The notes beneath the pieces were generated by a model that searched no databases, was not told the DNA's origin, and saw only the letters and a program-made list of their open reading frames with translations. A stretch of 64,000 nt of DNA. It comes from Leptospira interrogans serovar Manilae (GTDB taxonomy: Bacteria; Spirochaetota; Leptospiria; Leptospirales; Leptospiraceae). Numbering within the stretch: the stretch's first letter is position 1; every line of letters starts with the position of its first letter. The translations under genes and the position numbers were made by a program. The DNA is taken from contig CAMCZP010000003.1 in assembly GCA_945887855.1 (NCBI GenBank), forward strand, positions 30,373 through 94,372, written 5' to 3'. Shown piece after piece: positions 28,001 through 35,752 of this stretch.

Positions 28001-28599
28001 GTGTTTTCCTTTAGTACGACCTTGATATCAATAGCACTTGCATTTCTAATCCTCATTTCCTCGTCGAGGTCTAGGATTTCCAACTCATCTAAGTGAAGGA
28101 GTCCTTCAGATATAACTGGTTTTGAACTGGGTTTAGGAGCAGAAACAGGGGCTGATGTTACAGGAGAGGGGCTAGTTGTAGGTTTAGGAGGAGGAGTAGA
28201 ACCTGCAGCACCTTCCTCTTTTTCATAATTCTGGAGCTTTGTGATCATTTCCGTGAAAGGAGTATCTATTTTTTCTCCCTGTCCAACGGCATCTATGACT
28301 ACCTTAATTAGATCAAAGCATTCAAATAATAGATTTACTAATGTAACATTTACGGTTAGCTTATCTTCTCTAATTTTTTGGAGAAGGTTTTCCATTTTAT
28401 GGGCTAAATCTGAAAGATTTAGCAATCCCACAAATGCAGCGGAGCTTTTTAATGAGTGAGCAGCTCGAAATATATCGTTTATTATTTCAGGGTTTGAATG
28501 ATCAGATTCTAATTTTAAAAGATTTCCATTTAATTCTTCAATTTGATCTTCCGATTCTTCTAAGAATATTTCTGTGTATTCTCCTAGGATTCCAGCCAA
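25045..28599 (-). CDS. cheA: Chemotaxis histidine kinase CheA with tandem P2-like domains and C-terminal CheC-like domain
   Basis: This 1184-residue protein is far longer than ordinary CheA (about 650). Order: HPt with His48 (RAAHSLKSSAAFVG); Pro/Ser linker; two similar ~100-residue P2-like modules (about 165-275 and 282-390, each with an MKG-R core); dimerisation (about 435-510); HATPase with N-box HLIRNSIDHG; CheW-like domain (about 690-825); acidic linker (about 860-975); and a CheC-like domain (about 985-1184). The latter has both CheC signatures: ETVVNTGTMNAGLVLSQLVG and EISNIVCASIINSLS. The start is TTG 28599 with AGGAG 8 nt upstream. Confidence 0.92.
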   Translation of the reverse strand: MAGILGEYTEIFLEESEDQIEELNGNLLKLESDHSNPEIINDIFRAAHSLKSSAAFVGLLNLSDLAHKMENLLQKIREDKLTVNVTLVNLLFECFDLIKVVIDAVGQGEKIDTPFTEMITKLQNYEKEEGAAGSTPPPKPTTSPSPVTSAPVSAPKPSSKPVISEGLLHLDELEILDLDEEMRIRNASAIDIKVVLKENTQMKGSRYALMLELLKPSGVIFKTQPEEDDLLKGGEINELLLVYITQLDEEEINRIVHSDLVEEIKIETRSISNTSASEFIPLTLDQDELAELDEEFKSRKGNLFDIRVVLKSDTPMKGLRFTLILQNIKQNSVIYKSNPDIEILERGTELNSLTFILLTDMSLEDVKKTISVDMVDYINVEPRNLTNTAKPLSAHETSSPAQHENETSAKPSNAPSPPKKEKPQAVAADKDDSKLTKSIKVSSEKLDQLMNNVGELVITNSGFQKIYDDLVRTFGDDTTLTELKSKIDQINRISKDLQSGIMNTRMVPIGSVFNRFSRLVRDLSMETHKKVQLILLGENTELDKKVVDMIGEPLLHLIRNSIDHGLETPEERMKTGKSDMGTVELNAYQGGNNIMVEIKDDGRGLNKGRILKKAIENGLVSQADAQNLSDNDVFQFIFAAGFSTAAEVTDISGRGVGMNVVNKLVQDFKGKILINSVEGQGATFTLCFPQALAIIPSILVSMEEEIYAFPLSEVFETIRVKKEQINTLEGHEIFNLRGEVLPIYRLNKIIGLSDKKDLEEFPVVIVNFNSRKLGFIVDDMIGKHETVIKTLEKNFRNIPGLTGASIMGDGTIILVLDIPGLIELTNVINVDDTLEGVEMLRLNSSRSSDNTVTEKIYKTITSTNLYNSKLLEMVLSDKSRRKKDKSTERKKPIVIVHEKETEEEEVQEEITIESSIVEHDSSDTSNTIETEIPQSEESIEEVGTATMQEEPENSSEEDDGRNQAKEMLKSFSEQTKQRVEAMIDRPIDQLLSNQEIRKLETVVNTGTMNAGLVLSQLVGSNVDLFMPEIALTDKDILVDLIRDPYEHFFGLKIRMNGDLNGNLLMIFSEEKGNELSNKLLKSNENSTLAKKLSDDNLSVLSEISNIVCASIINSLSNKAKVQIMPSVPELVSGTFREVLDAVKPEKTKFLSMNTEFVYDGDNLIGNLIFLPDFDELVQLIAKLS

Positions 28600-28612
28600 A
28601 ATTCCACTCCTG

Positions 28613-29086
28613 CTATTTTAGAGATATCAATTTGTTTATATCAATAAGAAGGACAATAAGATCGCCCGACCTACCTACATTGTCAATCATATGGTTAAAA
28701 TCCATAGATAATTGATTATTGATAAAACTAATAGAACTCTTTTTTATTTTTATAACTTGTTTCACTTCTTCTACAACCAATCCAAATCTTTTTGAATTGA
28801 ATTCCAATACAATAATTCTTGATATTTTAGTTATTTCTGTAAAACCTTGTTCGAATTTCTTTTTTAAGTCTATAATAGGAATGATTTCTCCTCTCAAATT
28901 GATCACTCCTAGAACATGTTCTTCAACATTTGGAATTCTAGTGATAAATACAGGTCTAAGTATTTCATGTACATGGATAAGATCTATCCCAAAGATTTCA
29001 TTTGAGACAGCAAAAGATAAAAATTGAATGATTTCATCACTTTGACCTGTGCTTTCAGAAGTATCATTTGATTCTGTAACCTGCAT
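28613..29086 (-). CDS. cheW: Chemotaxis coupling protein CheW
   Basis: This 157-residue protein links receptors to CheA. After a Ser/Thr-rich N-terminus it carries a single CheW fold (about 18-155) with FGIDLIHVHEILRP, GVINLRGEIIPIIDL and the late VEEVKQVIKI. It lies 13 nt upstream of cheA. An 89-nt gap separates it from the folate enzyme gene. This gap contains a minus-strand TATAAT-like box (29118-29123) and a short AT hairpin, so an internal promoter for the chemotaxis genes is possible. Confidence 0.94.
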   Translation of the reverse strand: MQVTESNDTSESTGQSDEIIQFLSFAVSNEIFGIDLIHVHEILRPVFITRIPNVEEHVLGVINLRGEIIPIIDLKKKFEQGFTEITKISRIIVLEFNSKRFGLVVEEVKQVIKIKKSSISFINNQLSMDFNHMIDNVGRSGDLIVLLIDINKLISLK

Positions 29087-29175
29087 AATCTACCTACTTT
29101 TTTAAAATCCCTTCTATATTATATAAAATATAGTAAGAGGATTCCTTCCCATATATTTTTGTAAATGAGAATCCT

Positions 29176-29727
29176 TTAAATAGTATCGGGACTACAGAAA
29201 ACGTCCAACATAAAAAAACATTCTCTATCCGTAACAACAGTACCCACTTGGAGATCATGGCTCTCCACAGGAAAATCTATTGGATATACCTCATGATAGC
29301 TCACTCCAAAGATTCTATTTTTATCAATATTTCTAAGTGAACGATCAAAATATCCTCCCCCCCGACCTAATCTAAAACCATTTTTAGTAAATCCCAGAGC
29401 TGGAAGAATAAATATATCTACCAGTTCTATTGGAATGGATTTGTTTGGATGCAACTCTCCATTTGTAAAAAAGGTACTTTCTATAAAACTGAGTTCTCGT
29501 CTTTCGGGTGAGGTTATTTTAGGCAATAAAAAAGTTACATCAGAGAACAATTCCAATAGAATTGAAATATTTGGTTCATCATTGAGTGGGTTGTAGATAA
29601 GAATATTTTTTTTGGGATAAATAAATTTTTTTAAATAATTTACAATCTTTAAATCCTTCTCTGTTTTATCTGAAAGGTTCTTAATCTTTTCTTTTTGAGA
29701 TTTTCTAATAAATTCTTTAGTATACAA
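29176..29727 (-). CDS. 5-formyltetrahydrofolate cyclo-ligase family protein
   Basis: This 183-residue protein converts 5-formyl-THF to methenyl-THF using ATP. It has the family signature RLGRGGGYFDRSL (about 124-136), an early basic helix (RKSQKEKIKNL), DIFILPALGFTKNG and the late HDLQVGTVVTD. The length is typical. The start is TTG 29727; no in-frame ATG gives a full N-terminus and the ribosome site is weak, so the start is less certain. It lies 23 nt after the carboxyltransferase gene. Confidence 0.85.
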   Translation of the reverse strand: MYTKEFIRKSQKEKIKNLSDKTEKDLKIVNYLKKFIYPKKNILIYNPLNDEPNISILLELFSDVTFLLPKITSPERRELSFIESTFFTNGELHPNKSIPIELVDIFILPALGFTKNGFRLGRGGGYFDRSLRNIDKNRIFGVSYHEVYPIDFPVESHDLQVGTVVTDRECFFMLDVFCSPDTI

Positions 29728-29750
29728 AGGATTAATTATTTAAAAATGTA

Positions 29751-31355
29751 CTACATTCTAAAAATTCCAAAAGAATTGGAATTGGTCTCTTCTGAGTGGA
29801 CAATTTGGAGAGTGATACCAAGAATCTTTCGTGTGTCAATTGGATCAATAATCCCATCATCCCATAGCCTTGCTGAACTATATATAGAGGAAGACTTAGT
29901 TTCATAGTCATGTAAGATAGGATTTTTAAATGCGATAGCTTCTTCGTCTGACATTGATTTGCCTTCTCGTTCCATTTGATCCTTTTTTACTGTATATAGA
30001 ACATTTGCGGCTTGTTCACCACCCATTACAGAAATTCGTGCGTTTGGCCACATCCAAAGAAATCTAGGTGAAAATGCTCTCCCGCACATACCATAGTTAC
30101 CTGCTCCATAAGATCCTCCTATAATAACTGTAAGCTTAGGAACTTTGCAAGTTGAAACTGCCATAACCATTTTAGCTCCATCTTTTGCAATTCCACCATT
30201 TTCATATTTTTTTCCAACCATAAAGCCAGTAATATTTTGAAGAAAAAGAATAGGTATATTTCTTGAATTACACAATTCTATAAAATGAGTAACCTTCAAT
30301 GCACTTTCAGAAAACAATACTCCATTGTTTGCGATAATTCCAACTGGATGTCCATATATTTTGGAAAATCCTGTAATAACAGTCCCAGCATAATTCTTTT
30401 TGAATTCTAGAAATTTCGAACCATCTACAAGTCTAGCAATTATTTCTCTTACATCATAAGCTTTTTTAATATCTTTTTCTACAACTCCATATATTTCTTC
30501 AATTGGATATATAGGTTCCTCATAAGTAATTTCTTTTGGTGGTGAAATATTAAGAGAAGTTATAATATTTCTAGTTATTTGTAATGCATGATTATCATCT
30601 TTTGCTAAGTGATCACATACACCCGATATTTTAGTATGAACTTCTCCTCCACCCAATTCTTCTGGTGTTACAATTTCACCGGTAGCTGCTTTGACAAGGG
30701 GTGGACCACCTAAAAAAATAGTACCCGTTCCTTGAACGATTATGGACTCATCACTCATTGCAGGGATATATGCTCCACCTGCAGTACAACTTCCCATTAC
30801 AACAGCTATTTGAGAAATTCCTTTGGCGGATAGGTTTGCTTCGTTAAAAAAAATCCTTCCAAAATGATCTCTATCCGGGAAAACCTCATCTTGCATTGGT
30901 AAAAATGCACCACCAGAATCTACTAAATAGATACATGGTAATCTATTCTCTAATGCAATTTCTTGCGCCCTTAGGTGTTTTTTTACTGTTAAAGGATAAT
31001 AAGTTCCCCCTTTGACTGTTGCATCATTAGCAACGATCATACAAGGAATATTTGAAATTAATCCTATACCAGTTATTATCCCTGCCTTAGGGACATCATC
31101 TTCATATACACCTTCTGCTGCAAGAGGGGATAGTTCTAAAAAAAAAGAATTAATATCTATTAAATTTTTAATTCTATCCAATACAAATAATTTACCTTTA
31201 CTTGTATGTCGTTCAATATTTTTTTCACCACCCCCGAAGGAGTTTTTATAAATTTTATTTTTTATTATTTTAGTCAATTGCTCCATATATTGAAAATTTT
31301 CTATATATGAATTGTTATCTTTTTTAATTTTTGAAAGAATTATTGGGTACGACAT
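29751..31355 (-). CDS. 3-methylcrotonyl-CoA carboxylase beta (carboxyltransferase) subunit-like
   Basis: This 534-residue crotonase-fold carboxyltransferase resembles MCC beta subunits closely: [75 protein letters not shown] and [10 protein letters not shown]. It would transfer CO2 from biotin to 3-methylcrotonyl-CoA in leucine breakdown. No MCC-type alpha subunit is next to it. The biotin carboxylase/BCCP near 61-63 kb pairs with a different carboxyltransferase. A geranyl-CoA or other acyl substrate cannot be excluded. Confidence 0.88.
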   Translation of the reverse strand: MSYPIILSKIKKDNNSYIENFQYMEQLTKIIKNKIYKNSFGGGEKNIERHTSKGKLFVLDRIKNLIDINSFFLELSPLAAEGVYEDDVPKAGIITGIGLISNIPCMIVANDATVKGGTYYPLTVKKHLRAQEIALENRLPCIYLVDSGGAFLPMQDEVFPDRDHFGRIFFNEANLSAKGISQIAVVMGSCTAGGAYIPAMSDESIIVQGTGTIFLGGPPLVKAATGEIVTPEELGGGEVHTKISGVCDHLAKDDNHALQITRNIITSLNISPPKEITYEEPIYPIEEIYGVVEKDIKKAYDVREIIARLVDGSKFLEFKKNYAGTVITGFSKIYGHPVGIIANNGVLFSESALKVTHFIELCNSRNIPILFLQNITGFMVGKKYENGGIAKDGAKMVMAVSTCKVPKLTVIIGGSYGAGNYGMCGRAFSPRFLWMWPNARISVMGGEQAANVLYTVKKDQMEREGKSMSDEEAIAFKNPILHDYETKSSSIYSSARLWDDGIIDPIDTRKILGITLQIVHSEETNSNSFGIFRM

Positions 31356-31356
31356 A

Positions 31357-32217
31357 CTATTTTTTAGAAAAAACCTTAACTAAATTATCAATTTTCGTAG
31401 CACATTCTTGAGGTGAATTTTCTATTAACATTCTTCCTCCAGGAATGATTTGTGCAAAACTAGTTCTAAAATATTGTTTAATATTTTCGGTTTCTTTAAA
31501 AGAAATTGATGTATCACAATCACCTAATACTATTTGACGACCACCAATCATTTTATGCATTCCGCTTTCCATATCTTTTCTTGCATAAATACTTCTATCA
31601 ATATTTTGTGCTAATTTTAAAAAATTTTTTCTACTTTCTCTTCTAAATAACAAAAAATGGTAGTCATCTGCTTCTTCTTCTGTCAAACTCCCAGTCTTAT
31701 CCAATAGAAAATGATTATAAATGAACCTTACAAATTTTTTACCTATTACTCTTGAGATAGGATTACCTAACCATTTTTGATTAAGAAGAAAAAGAGGAAT
31801 ATACTTCCATATTCTATCTAGATGTGTAAATGGAGATATTACCGTAATACTTTTTATTTTTTCAGGATGCTCATTTAACAAAAGAAATGCAATAGCAGAA
31901 CCGTAATCATAAGTGACTAAATGAACTCTACTATCAGAAATTTCATTTAAAAACAAGTACAAAAAATTTGCTAACATTCTATGACTAAATTTTTCTTCTG
32001 ATTTTTCTGAAAATCCAATCCCGGGAAGGTCTAGAGCTACAACTCTGTAGGATTTAGAAAGTATAGGAATTATTTTTCTATACGAATAAGATGTTGAAAA
32101 TAAACCATGAATTAGTACAATTGTTTCACCAATTCCTTCATCCCTTGTGAAAATATTCAATCCATTTATATTAATATATTTACCTGAATGTTGGTGATTA
32201 TTTAAAAACTCACTCAT
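31357..32217 (-). CDS. Alpha/beta-hydrolase, haloalkane-dehalogenase-like, missing catalytic His
   Basis: This 286-residue alpha/beta-hydrolase has an oxyanion-side [11 protein letters not shown] block and [12 protein letters not shown]. The nucleophile elbow is VTYDYGSAI, with Asp104 in place of Ser, as in haloalkane dehalogenases and epoxide hydrolases. The region that normally carries the catalytic His of dehalogenases (GxHxLxED) reads GGRMLIEN, with Arg262 in the His place, so classical hydrolysis looks impaired. It lies 1 nt from the carboxyltransferase and 12 nt from the GlmU-like gene. The substrate is unknown. Confidence 0.75.
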   Translation of the reverse strand: MSEFLNNHQHSGKYININGLNIFTRDEGIGETIVLIHGLFSTSYSYRKIIPILSKSYRVVALDLPGIGFSEKSEEKFSHRMLANFLYLFLNEISDSRVHLVTYDYGSAIAFLLLNEHPEKIKSITVISPFTHLDRIWKYIPLFLLNQKWLGNPISRVIGKKFVRFIYNHFLLDKTGSLTEEEADDYHFLLFRRESRKNFLKLAQNIDRSIYARKDMESGMHKMIGGRQIVLGDCDTSISFKETENIKQYFRTSFAQIIPGGRMLIENSPQECATKIDNLVKVFSKK

Positions 32218-32229
32218 TATGAACCTTTT

Positions 32230-33261
32230 TTATTGCTCATAAATATTTTTTATGATATCTTCCATTGAAGTAGATAAATTTTGATTTCTACGAGCCATAA
32301 TTTTTTTGGTATCATTTATAAATTTATCTAATCTATACCTTGAAATTCCATCTGCCCATGTAAATGGTTTTATATATCCACTTATACGACTATTTACAAT
32401 ATTTGACCCAATATCAATAACGGTTCCTGTATTGAGCATAGAACCAATCCCAACTTTTACAAAATCACCTAGAATTGAACCAAATTTTATAGTACCTGTG
32501 TTTATCGGGGAATCATTTATATTTAATTTTACTAAACCATAATTATTTTTAAGATCGCTAGTTGTTGCCAATGCACCAATGTTTACCCAATGTCCTACAA
32601 AGGAATGCCCCAGAAATCCTTCATGATGTTTGTTTGAAAAGTCACAAATAATAGAATTTTCAATTTCACCACCTATTCTACAGTTAGTGCCTATAATACA
32701 ACCCCCTGTGATGCGTGCATTGTCTATTTGTGTATTTGGTCCAATATATAGAGGACCTTCTAGGAATGAAAATGGAGAGATTTTCACATTTTTATCAACA
32801 ATGATGGGACCTGAACTTACATCAAAAACTACTTGTGGGTATATACTTGAATCTTGGTGAATATAAAGGTTTTTTGACTTTCCAATGATTTCAATTGATT
32901 TTGATTTAATTTTAAATTTGTTAACCCATTTTACTTTTTTAACAAATACTTCAATATCATCATTTATTTTGGAGGAGAGGTCTGAGATTAAATCCCATGG
33001 CATGCATTCAGTATTTTCAATAATATTATCTATTGGTTCATTGTTATAAGCTTTTATTTTCTCATTTCTATTTAAAAATGCAGTATGAAATAACTTATCT
33101 GGATTTTCATAATATATAACCGAGTTATCATCCTTCAGTTTTATCCTTTCTAATAAATTAAATAATCCATTTCTAATTTCTGAAAATGAAAAAATTCTAT
33201 ACGGAGTTCCTAATTCGTACTTTGAAAATATTTCTCTGATTAAAATTCTAGAAACTTTCAA
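32230..33261 (-). CDS. GlmU-like left-handed beta-helix protein (alternative GlmU family)
   Basis: This 343-residue protein has a hexapeptide-repeat beta-helix (about 130-300): GPIIVDKNVKISPFSFLEG, CIIGTNCRIGGEIENSII, SNKHHEGFLGHSFVG, NTGTIKFGSILGDFVKVGIG. The combination matches the alternative bacterial GlmU-type UDP-GlcNAc synthesis family. The N-terminal part (about 1-115; YRIFSFSEIRNGLFNLLERI) is short and lacks a clear nucleotide-binding glycine motif. Adjacency to glmM (2 nt) supports a role in making amino-sugar nucleotides for peptidoglycan or LPS. The start is TTG 33261. Whether it is bifunctional or acyltransferase only is unclear. Confidence 0.75.
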   Translation of the reverse strand: MKVSRILIREIFSKYELGTPYRIFSFSEIRNGLFNLLERIKLKDDNSVIYYENPDKLFHTAFLNRNEKIKAYNNEPIDNIIENTECMPWDLISDLSSKINDDIEVFVKKVKWVNKFKIKSKSIEIIGKSKNLYIHQDSSIYPQVVFDVSSGPIIVDKNVKISPFSFLEGPLYIGPNTQIDNARITGGCIIGTNCRIGGEIENSIICDFSNKHHEGFLGHSFVGHWVNIGALATTSDLKNNYGLVKLNINDSPINTGTIKFGSILGDFVKVGIGSMLNTGTVIDIGSNIVNSRISGYIKPFTWADGISRYRLDKFINDTKKIMARRNQNLSTSMEDIIKNIYEQ

Positions 33262-33263
33262 AA

Positions 33264-34631
33264 CTAAGCACTTTTTATGATATTATTAACTTTTTTTAGC
33301 AGTGTATCGAGGTCGGTAGCTGATTTTGCTTCAGCAATTACTCTTAAAATAGGTTCGGTATTTGATGCTCTAACATGAAACCATGAGTTTTCCAATGTAA
33401 TACGTAAACCATCTCTTTCGTCCATTATGTTGTAAAAATAAGAATCCTGAAGTTTATTTTTTATGGAGTTTAAATCTTTACCTTTGATTGGAATTGTTTC
33501 TTTTTTCATGTAAATTTCAGGATATTCTTCAAGGATACTATCGATGGTTTTATTTTTTATTGTAAGTACATTCAATATATGTGCAATTCCAGAGAGGCTA
33601 TCTCTCCCATAAGATATAACTTCTGGATCAATGACTCCGCCATTTCCCTCGCCCCCAAAAAAGGCATTTGATTGGAGCATATCACCCACGACGTTAGCTT
33701 CGCCCACCATGGAGCGAATAACAGTTTTGTTATATCTATCTGCAATTTCTTCGTTTATAAAACTAGTAGAGAGATTGATCACTAAATTTTGTTTTTTATT
33801 GGGCAAAACGGATTCCATACTCAATGGTAATGTATACTCCTCAGAGATTGCACCAAGATTTGGAGATAGAACGACCAGTCTGTCTGCATCTGGATCTAAG
33901 GCAAAACCTATTTCAGCATCTGTTTTCTTCATGAGTCTAGATGTTTTTTGGAGGGCAGAGGGTGTAGGTTCCGGCTCTCTAGGAAATGGCTTAGATGGAT
34001 CGCAATAAAGTCTTTCTATCTTACATCCAAGAGCATCTAAAAGTTTTGGAACTACCACACTTCCTGCACCATTGACAGCGTCTAATAATACTTTGTATTT
34101 CTTTTTTTTGATCTTTTGAACATCTACACGTTTTAAAACTGAATCTATATGAGTCTGGATAAAGTCTTTGGAGTTTGAATCTATTTTTGATTTTGGGAGA
34201 AATTTTATTTCTCTAAAATCCTTTTTTTGAGCATGGGATAGTAAATTTTGGATTTGAGCATTGTTAAAGAAAAATCCATTTTTCCCAACGAATTTAAAAG
34301 CATTCCATTCAATTGGATTGTGAGAGGCAGAGATCATGATTCCACCAGAGGCATTTGAGGATTTAACAACTGCTTTGAGGGTTGGAGTAGGGACTATTCC
34401 TAAGGATATAACATCAATTCCTTTTGCTAGAAGGATTCCAGTGATGATCATTTCCATAAAAATACCAGAAGGTCTGGAATCTCTTCCTAAAACTACCTTT
34501 CGTGGATATAGAGTTTCAATGAAAGCATTTGTATAAAGTGAAATTGCATCTAATGTAAGACCTTCAGGGATTTTTCCCCTAATTCCGGAAACCGAAATCA
34601 TTAGATTATTAGGTTTTATGGAGGGATTCAT
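33264..34631 (-). CDS. glmM: Phosphoglucosamine mutase / phosphohexomutase
   Basis: This 455-residue alpha-D-phosphohexomutase has ISVSGIRGKIPEGL, the phosphoserine loop MISASHNPIEWNAFKF (active Ser103), the metal loop DPDADRLV, the sugar-specificity loop GGEGNGGV and the phosphate-binding RASNTEPILRVIAE. It most likely interconverts glucosamine-6-P and glucosamine-1-P, a reading supported by the GlmU-like neighbour 2 nt away. Phosphomannomutase activity is an alternative. It is the first gene of the minus-strand array. The tRNA-Val gene ends 17 nt upstream on the same strand. Confidence 0.85.
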   Translation of the reverse strand: MNPSIKPNNLMISVSGIRGKIPEGLTLDAISLYTNAFIETLYPRKVVLGRDSRPSGIFMEMIITGILLAKGIDVISLGIVPTPTLKAVVKSSNASGGIMISASHNPIEWNAFKFVGKNGFFFNNAQIQNLLSHAQKKDFREIKFLPKSKIDSNSKDFIQTHIDSVLKRVDVQKIKKKKYKVLLDAVNGAGSVVVPKLLDALGCKIERLYCDPSKPFPREPEPTPSALQKTSRLMKKTDAEIGFALDPDADRLVVLSPNLGAISEEYTLPLSMESVLPNKKQNLVINLSTSFINEEIADRYNKTVIRSMVGEANVVGDMLQSNAFFGGEGNGGVIDPEVISYGRDSLSGIAHILNVLTIKNKTIDSILEEYPEIYMKKETIPIKGKDLNSIKNKLQDSYFYNIMDERDGLRITLENSWFHVRASNTEPILRVIAEAKSATDLDTLLKKVNNIIKSA

Positions 34632-34648
34632 GATTGGTTTGAAGGATA

Positions 34649-34721
34649 TGGGCGATGACAGGATTGAACTGCCGACCCGCTGCTTGTAAGGCAGCTGCTC
34701 TCCCAGCTGAGCTAATCGCCC
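34649..34721 (-). tRNA. tRNA-Val (anticodon TAC)
   Basis: The reverse strand forms a cloverleaf: acceptor GGGCGAT/ATCGCCC, D arm AGCTCAGCTGGGAGAGC, anticodon stem GCTGC/GCAGC with loop CTTACAA, and T arm GGCAGTTCAATCCTGTC. Anticodon TAC reads GTA/GTG. Discriminator A; CCA is not encoded. It lies between rpsT and glmM, all on the minus strand. Confidence 0.95.
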
Positions 34722-34783
34722 TTCGGTTTTATACTAAAGTTTTTTTATTATTATATTGTCTACTCTTTTTAAATTAAAAATCT

Positions 34784-35050
34784 TCAAACTTTTAAAGTTG
34801 CTATTTTCAATGCCATACGACTTTTTTTTCTATCAGCATTTTTTTTGTGAATGATATTCTTTTTGGCTGCTTTGTCAACCAAAGATGCGTAGTTACCAAA
34901 CAACGTGGTAGCTTCATCTTTTTTACCTGCTTTGATTGATTTTAAAATATTCTTTGCATAAGTTCTAATAGTAGCTTTTTGTTGGGAATTTCTTTCCCTT
35001 CTTTTTTCTGATCTTCGAATATCTTTTTTTGTAGAGCGTAGATTTGCCAT
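34784..35050 (-). CDS. rpsT: 30S ribosomal protein S20
   Basis: This 88-residue basic, helical protein starts MANLRSTKKDIRRSEKRRE and contains IIHKKNADRKKSRMA, both S20 signatures. It binds 16S rRNA early in 30S assembly. The ATG at 35050 follows GGAG at a slightly long distance of 12 nt. A TTGTAG / TCTAAT promoter is visible upstream. Confidence 0.97.
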   Translation of the reverse strand: MANLRSTKKDIRRSEKRRERNSQQKATIRTYAKNILKSIKAGKKDEATTLFGNYASLVDKAAKKNIIHKKNADRKKSRMALKIATLKV

Positions 35051-35071
35051 TTAATAATTTTTCTCCAGTGT

Positions 35072-35100
35072 ATTAGATCAACGATTTTAAGATGCTACAA
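35072..35100 (-). promoter_or_regulatory. Candidate rpsT promoter
   Basis: On the minus strand TTGTAG and TCTAAT (5 of 6 to TATAAT) are separated by 17 bp and lie 22 nt upstream of the rpsT start codon. The -35 box is only a partial match, so confidence is modest. Confidence 0.35.
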
Positions 35101-35399
35101 TTCGTCAATCAGAGTAAATATAATTAAATCTAAGATTTTTTTTATACCCGTTTTTTTAATTATGCAATGATTCTACAAAAAAAAGACTTTCAAGTAAAAT
35201 GATTGAAAATATATATACCATACACAGTATAATATAATGATGGTTTTATTTGGACTTTTAAAAAAATTTGAAAAAGTAAATTCATTGAAAACTAAATTTG
35301 CGATCTTCTTTCAGAAATATCTCATTATGGCGAGAGAAGGTATGATTAAGATGATGATTAATTTGCATAGATGATATTAAACATGAAAGGATGAATAAT
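35101..35399. other. Intergenic region between divergent rpsT and small membrane-protein gene
   Basis: About 300 bases of AT-rich DNA with no frame that looks coding. A TATAAT (35228-35233) on the plus strand could belong to a promoter for the small membrane-protein gene, but no -35 box is convincing and the leader would be about 160 nt. Nothing else was recognised. Confidence 0.4.
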
Positions 35400-35615
35400 A
35401 TGGAATTTATTGATAACATTTCTTATTCTGTACTCTTACCAATGACTTTTCTTTTGGGATTTGCACCTTTTTTTCCTAGGCCACATATTTATGAAAAGCT
35501 TTCTATGCTCAAAAATGGAACATTAAAAAAGCCTTTGGATATTTTTGATCTATTGTACCACATATCTCCTTTTGTAGTTCTAATAATAAAGGTTAGTAGA
35601 GAACTTTCAAGCTAG
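35400..35615 (+). CDS. Conserved-looking small inner-membrane protein
   Basis: From ATG 35400 this is 71 residues; an ATG 9 nt upstream also exists but sits directly on the AAAGG ribosome site, so the second is preferred. There are two membrane helices (about 8-22 and 51-64) around a conserved-looking segment RPHIYEKLSMLKNGTLKKPLDIFDLLYH. This pattern recalls a widespread family of ~70-residue membrane proteins of unknown function that databases often mislabel as RND transporters. It stands alone between divergent rpsT and a PP2C gene. Confidence 0.7.
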   Translation: MEFIDNISYSVLLPMTFLLGFAPFFPRPHIYEKLSMLKNGTLKKPLDIFDLLYHISPFVVLIIKVSRELSS

Positions 35616-35752
35616 TTAAAAGCAATTGAAAAATAATAAACAATAATTTTTAATATCCAAAATACATAATTTGAGGGATATTTTAATTGAATATTTTACT
35701 ATCATTCAATTAATTATATATTTCCGACTAGGTTTCTCTTGAGGAATGAAAT

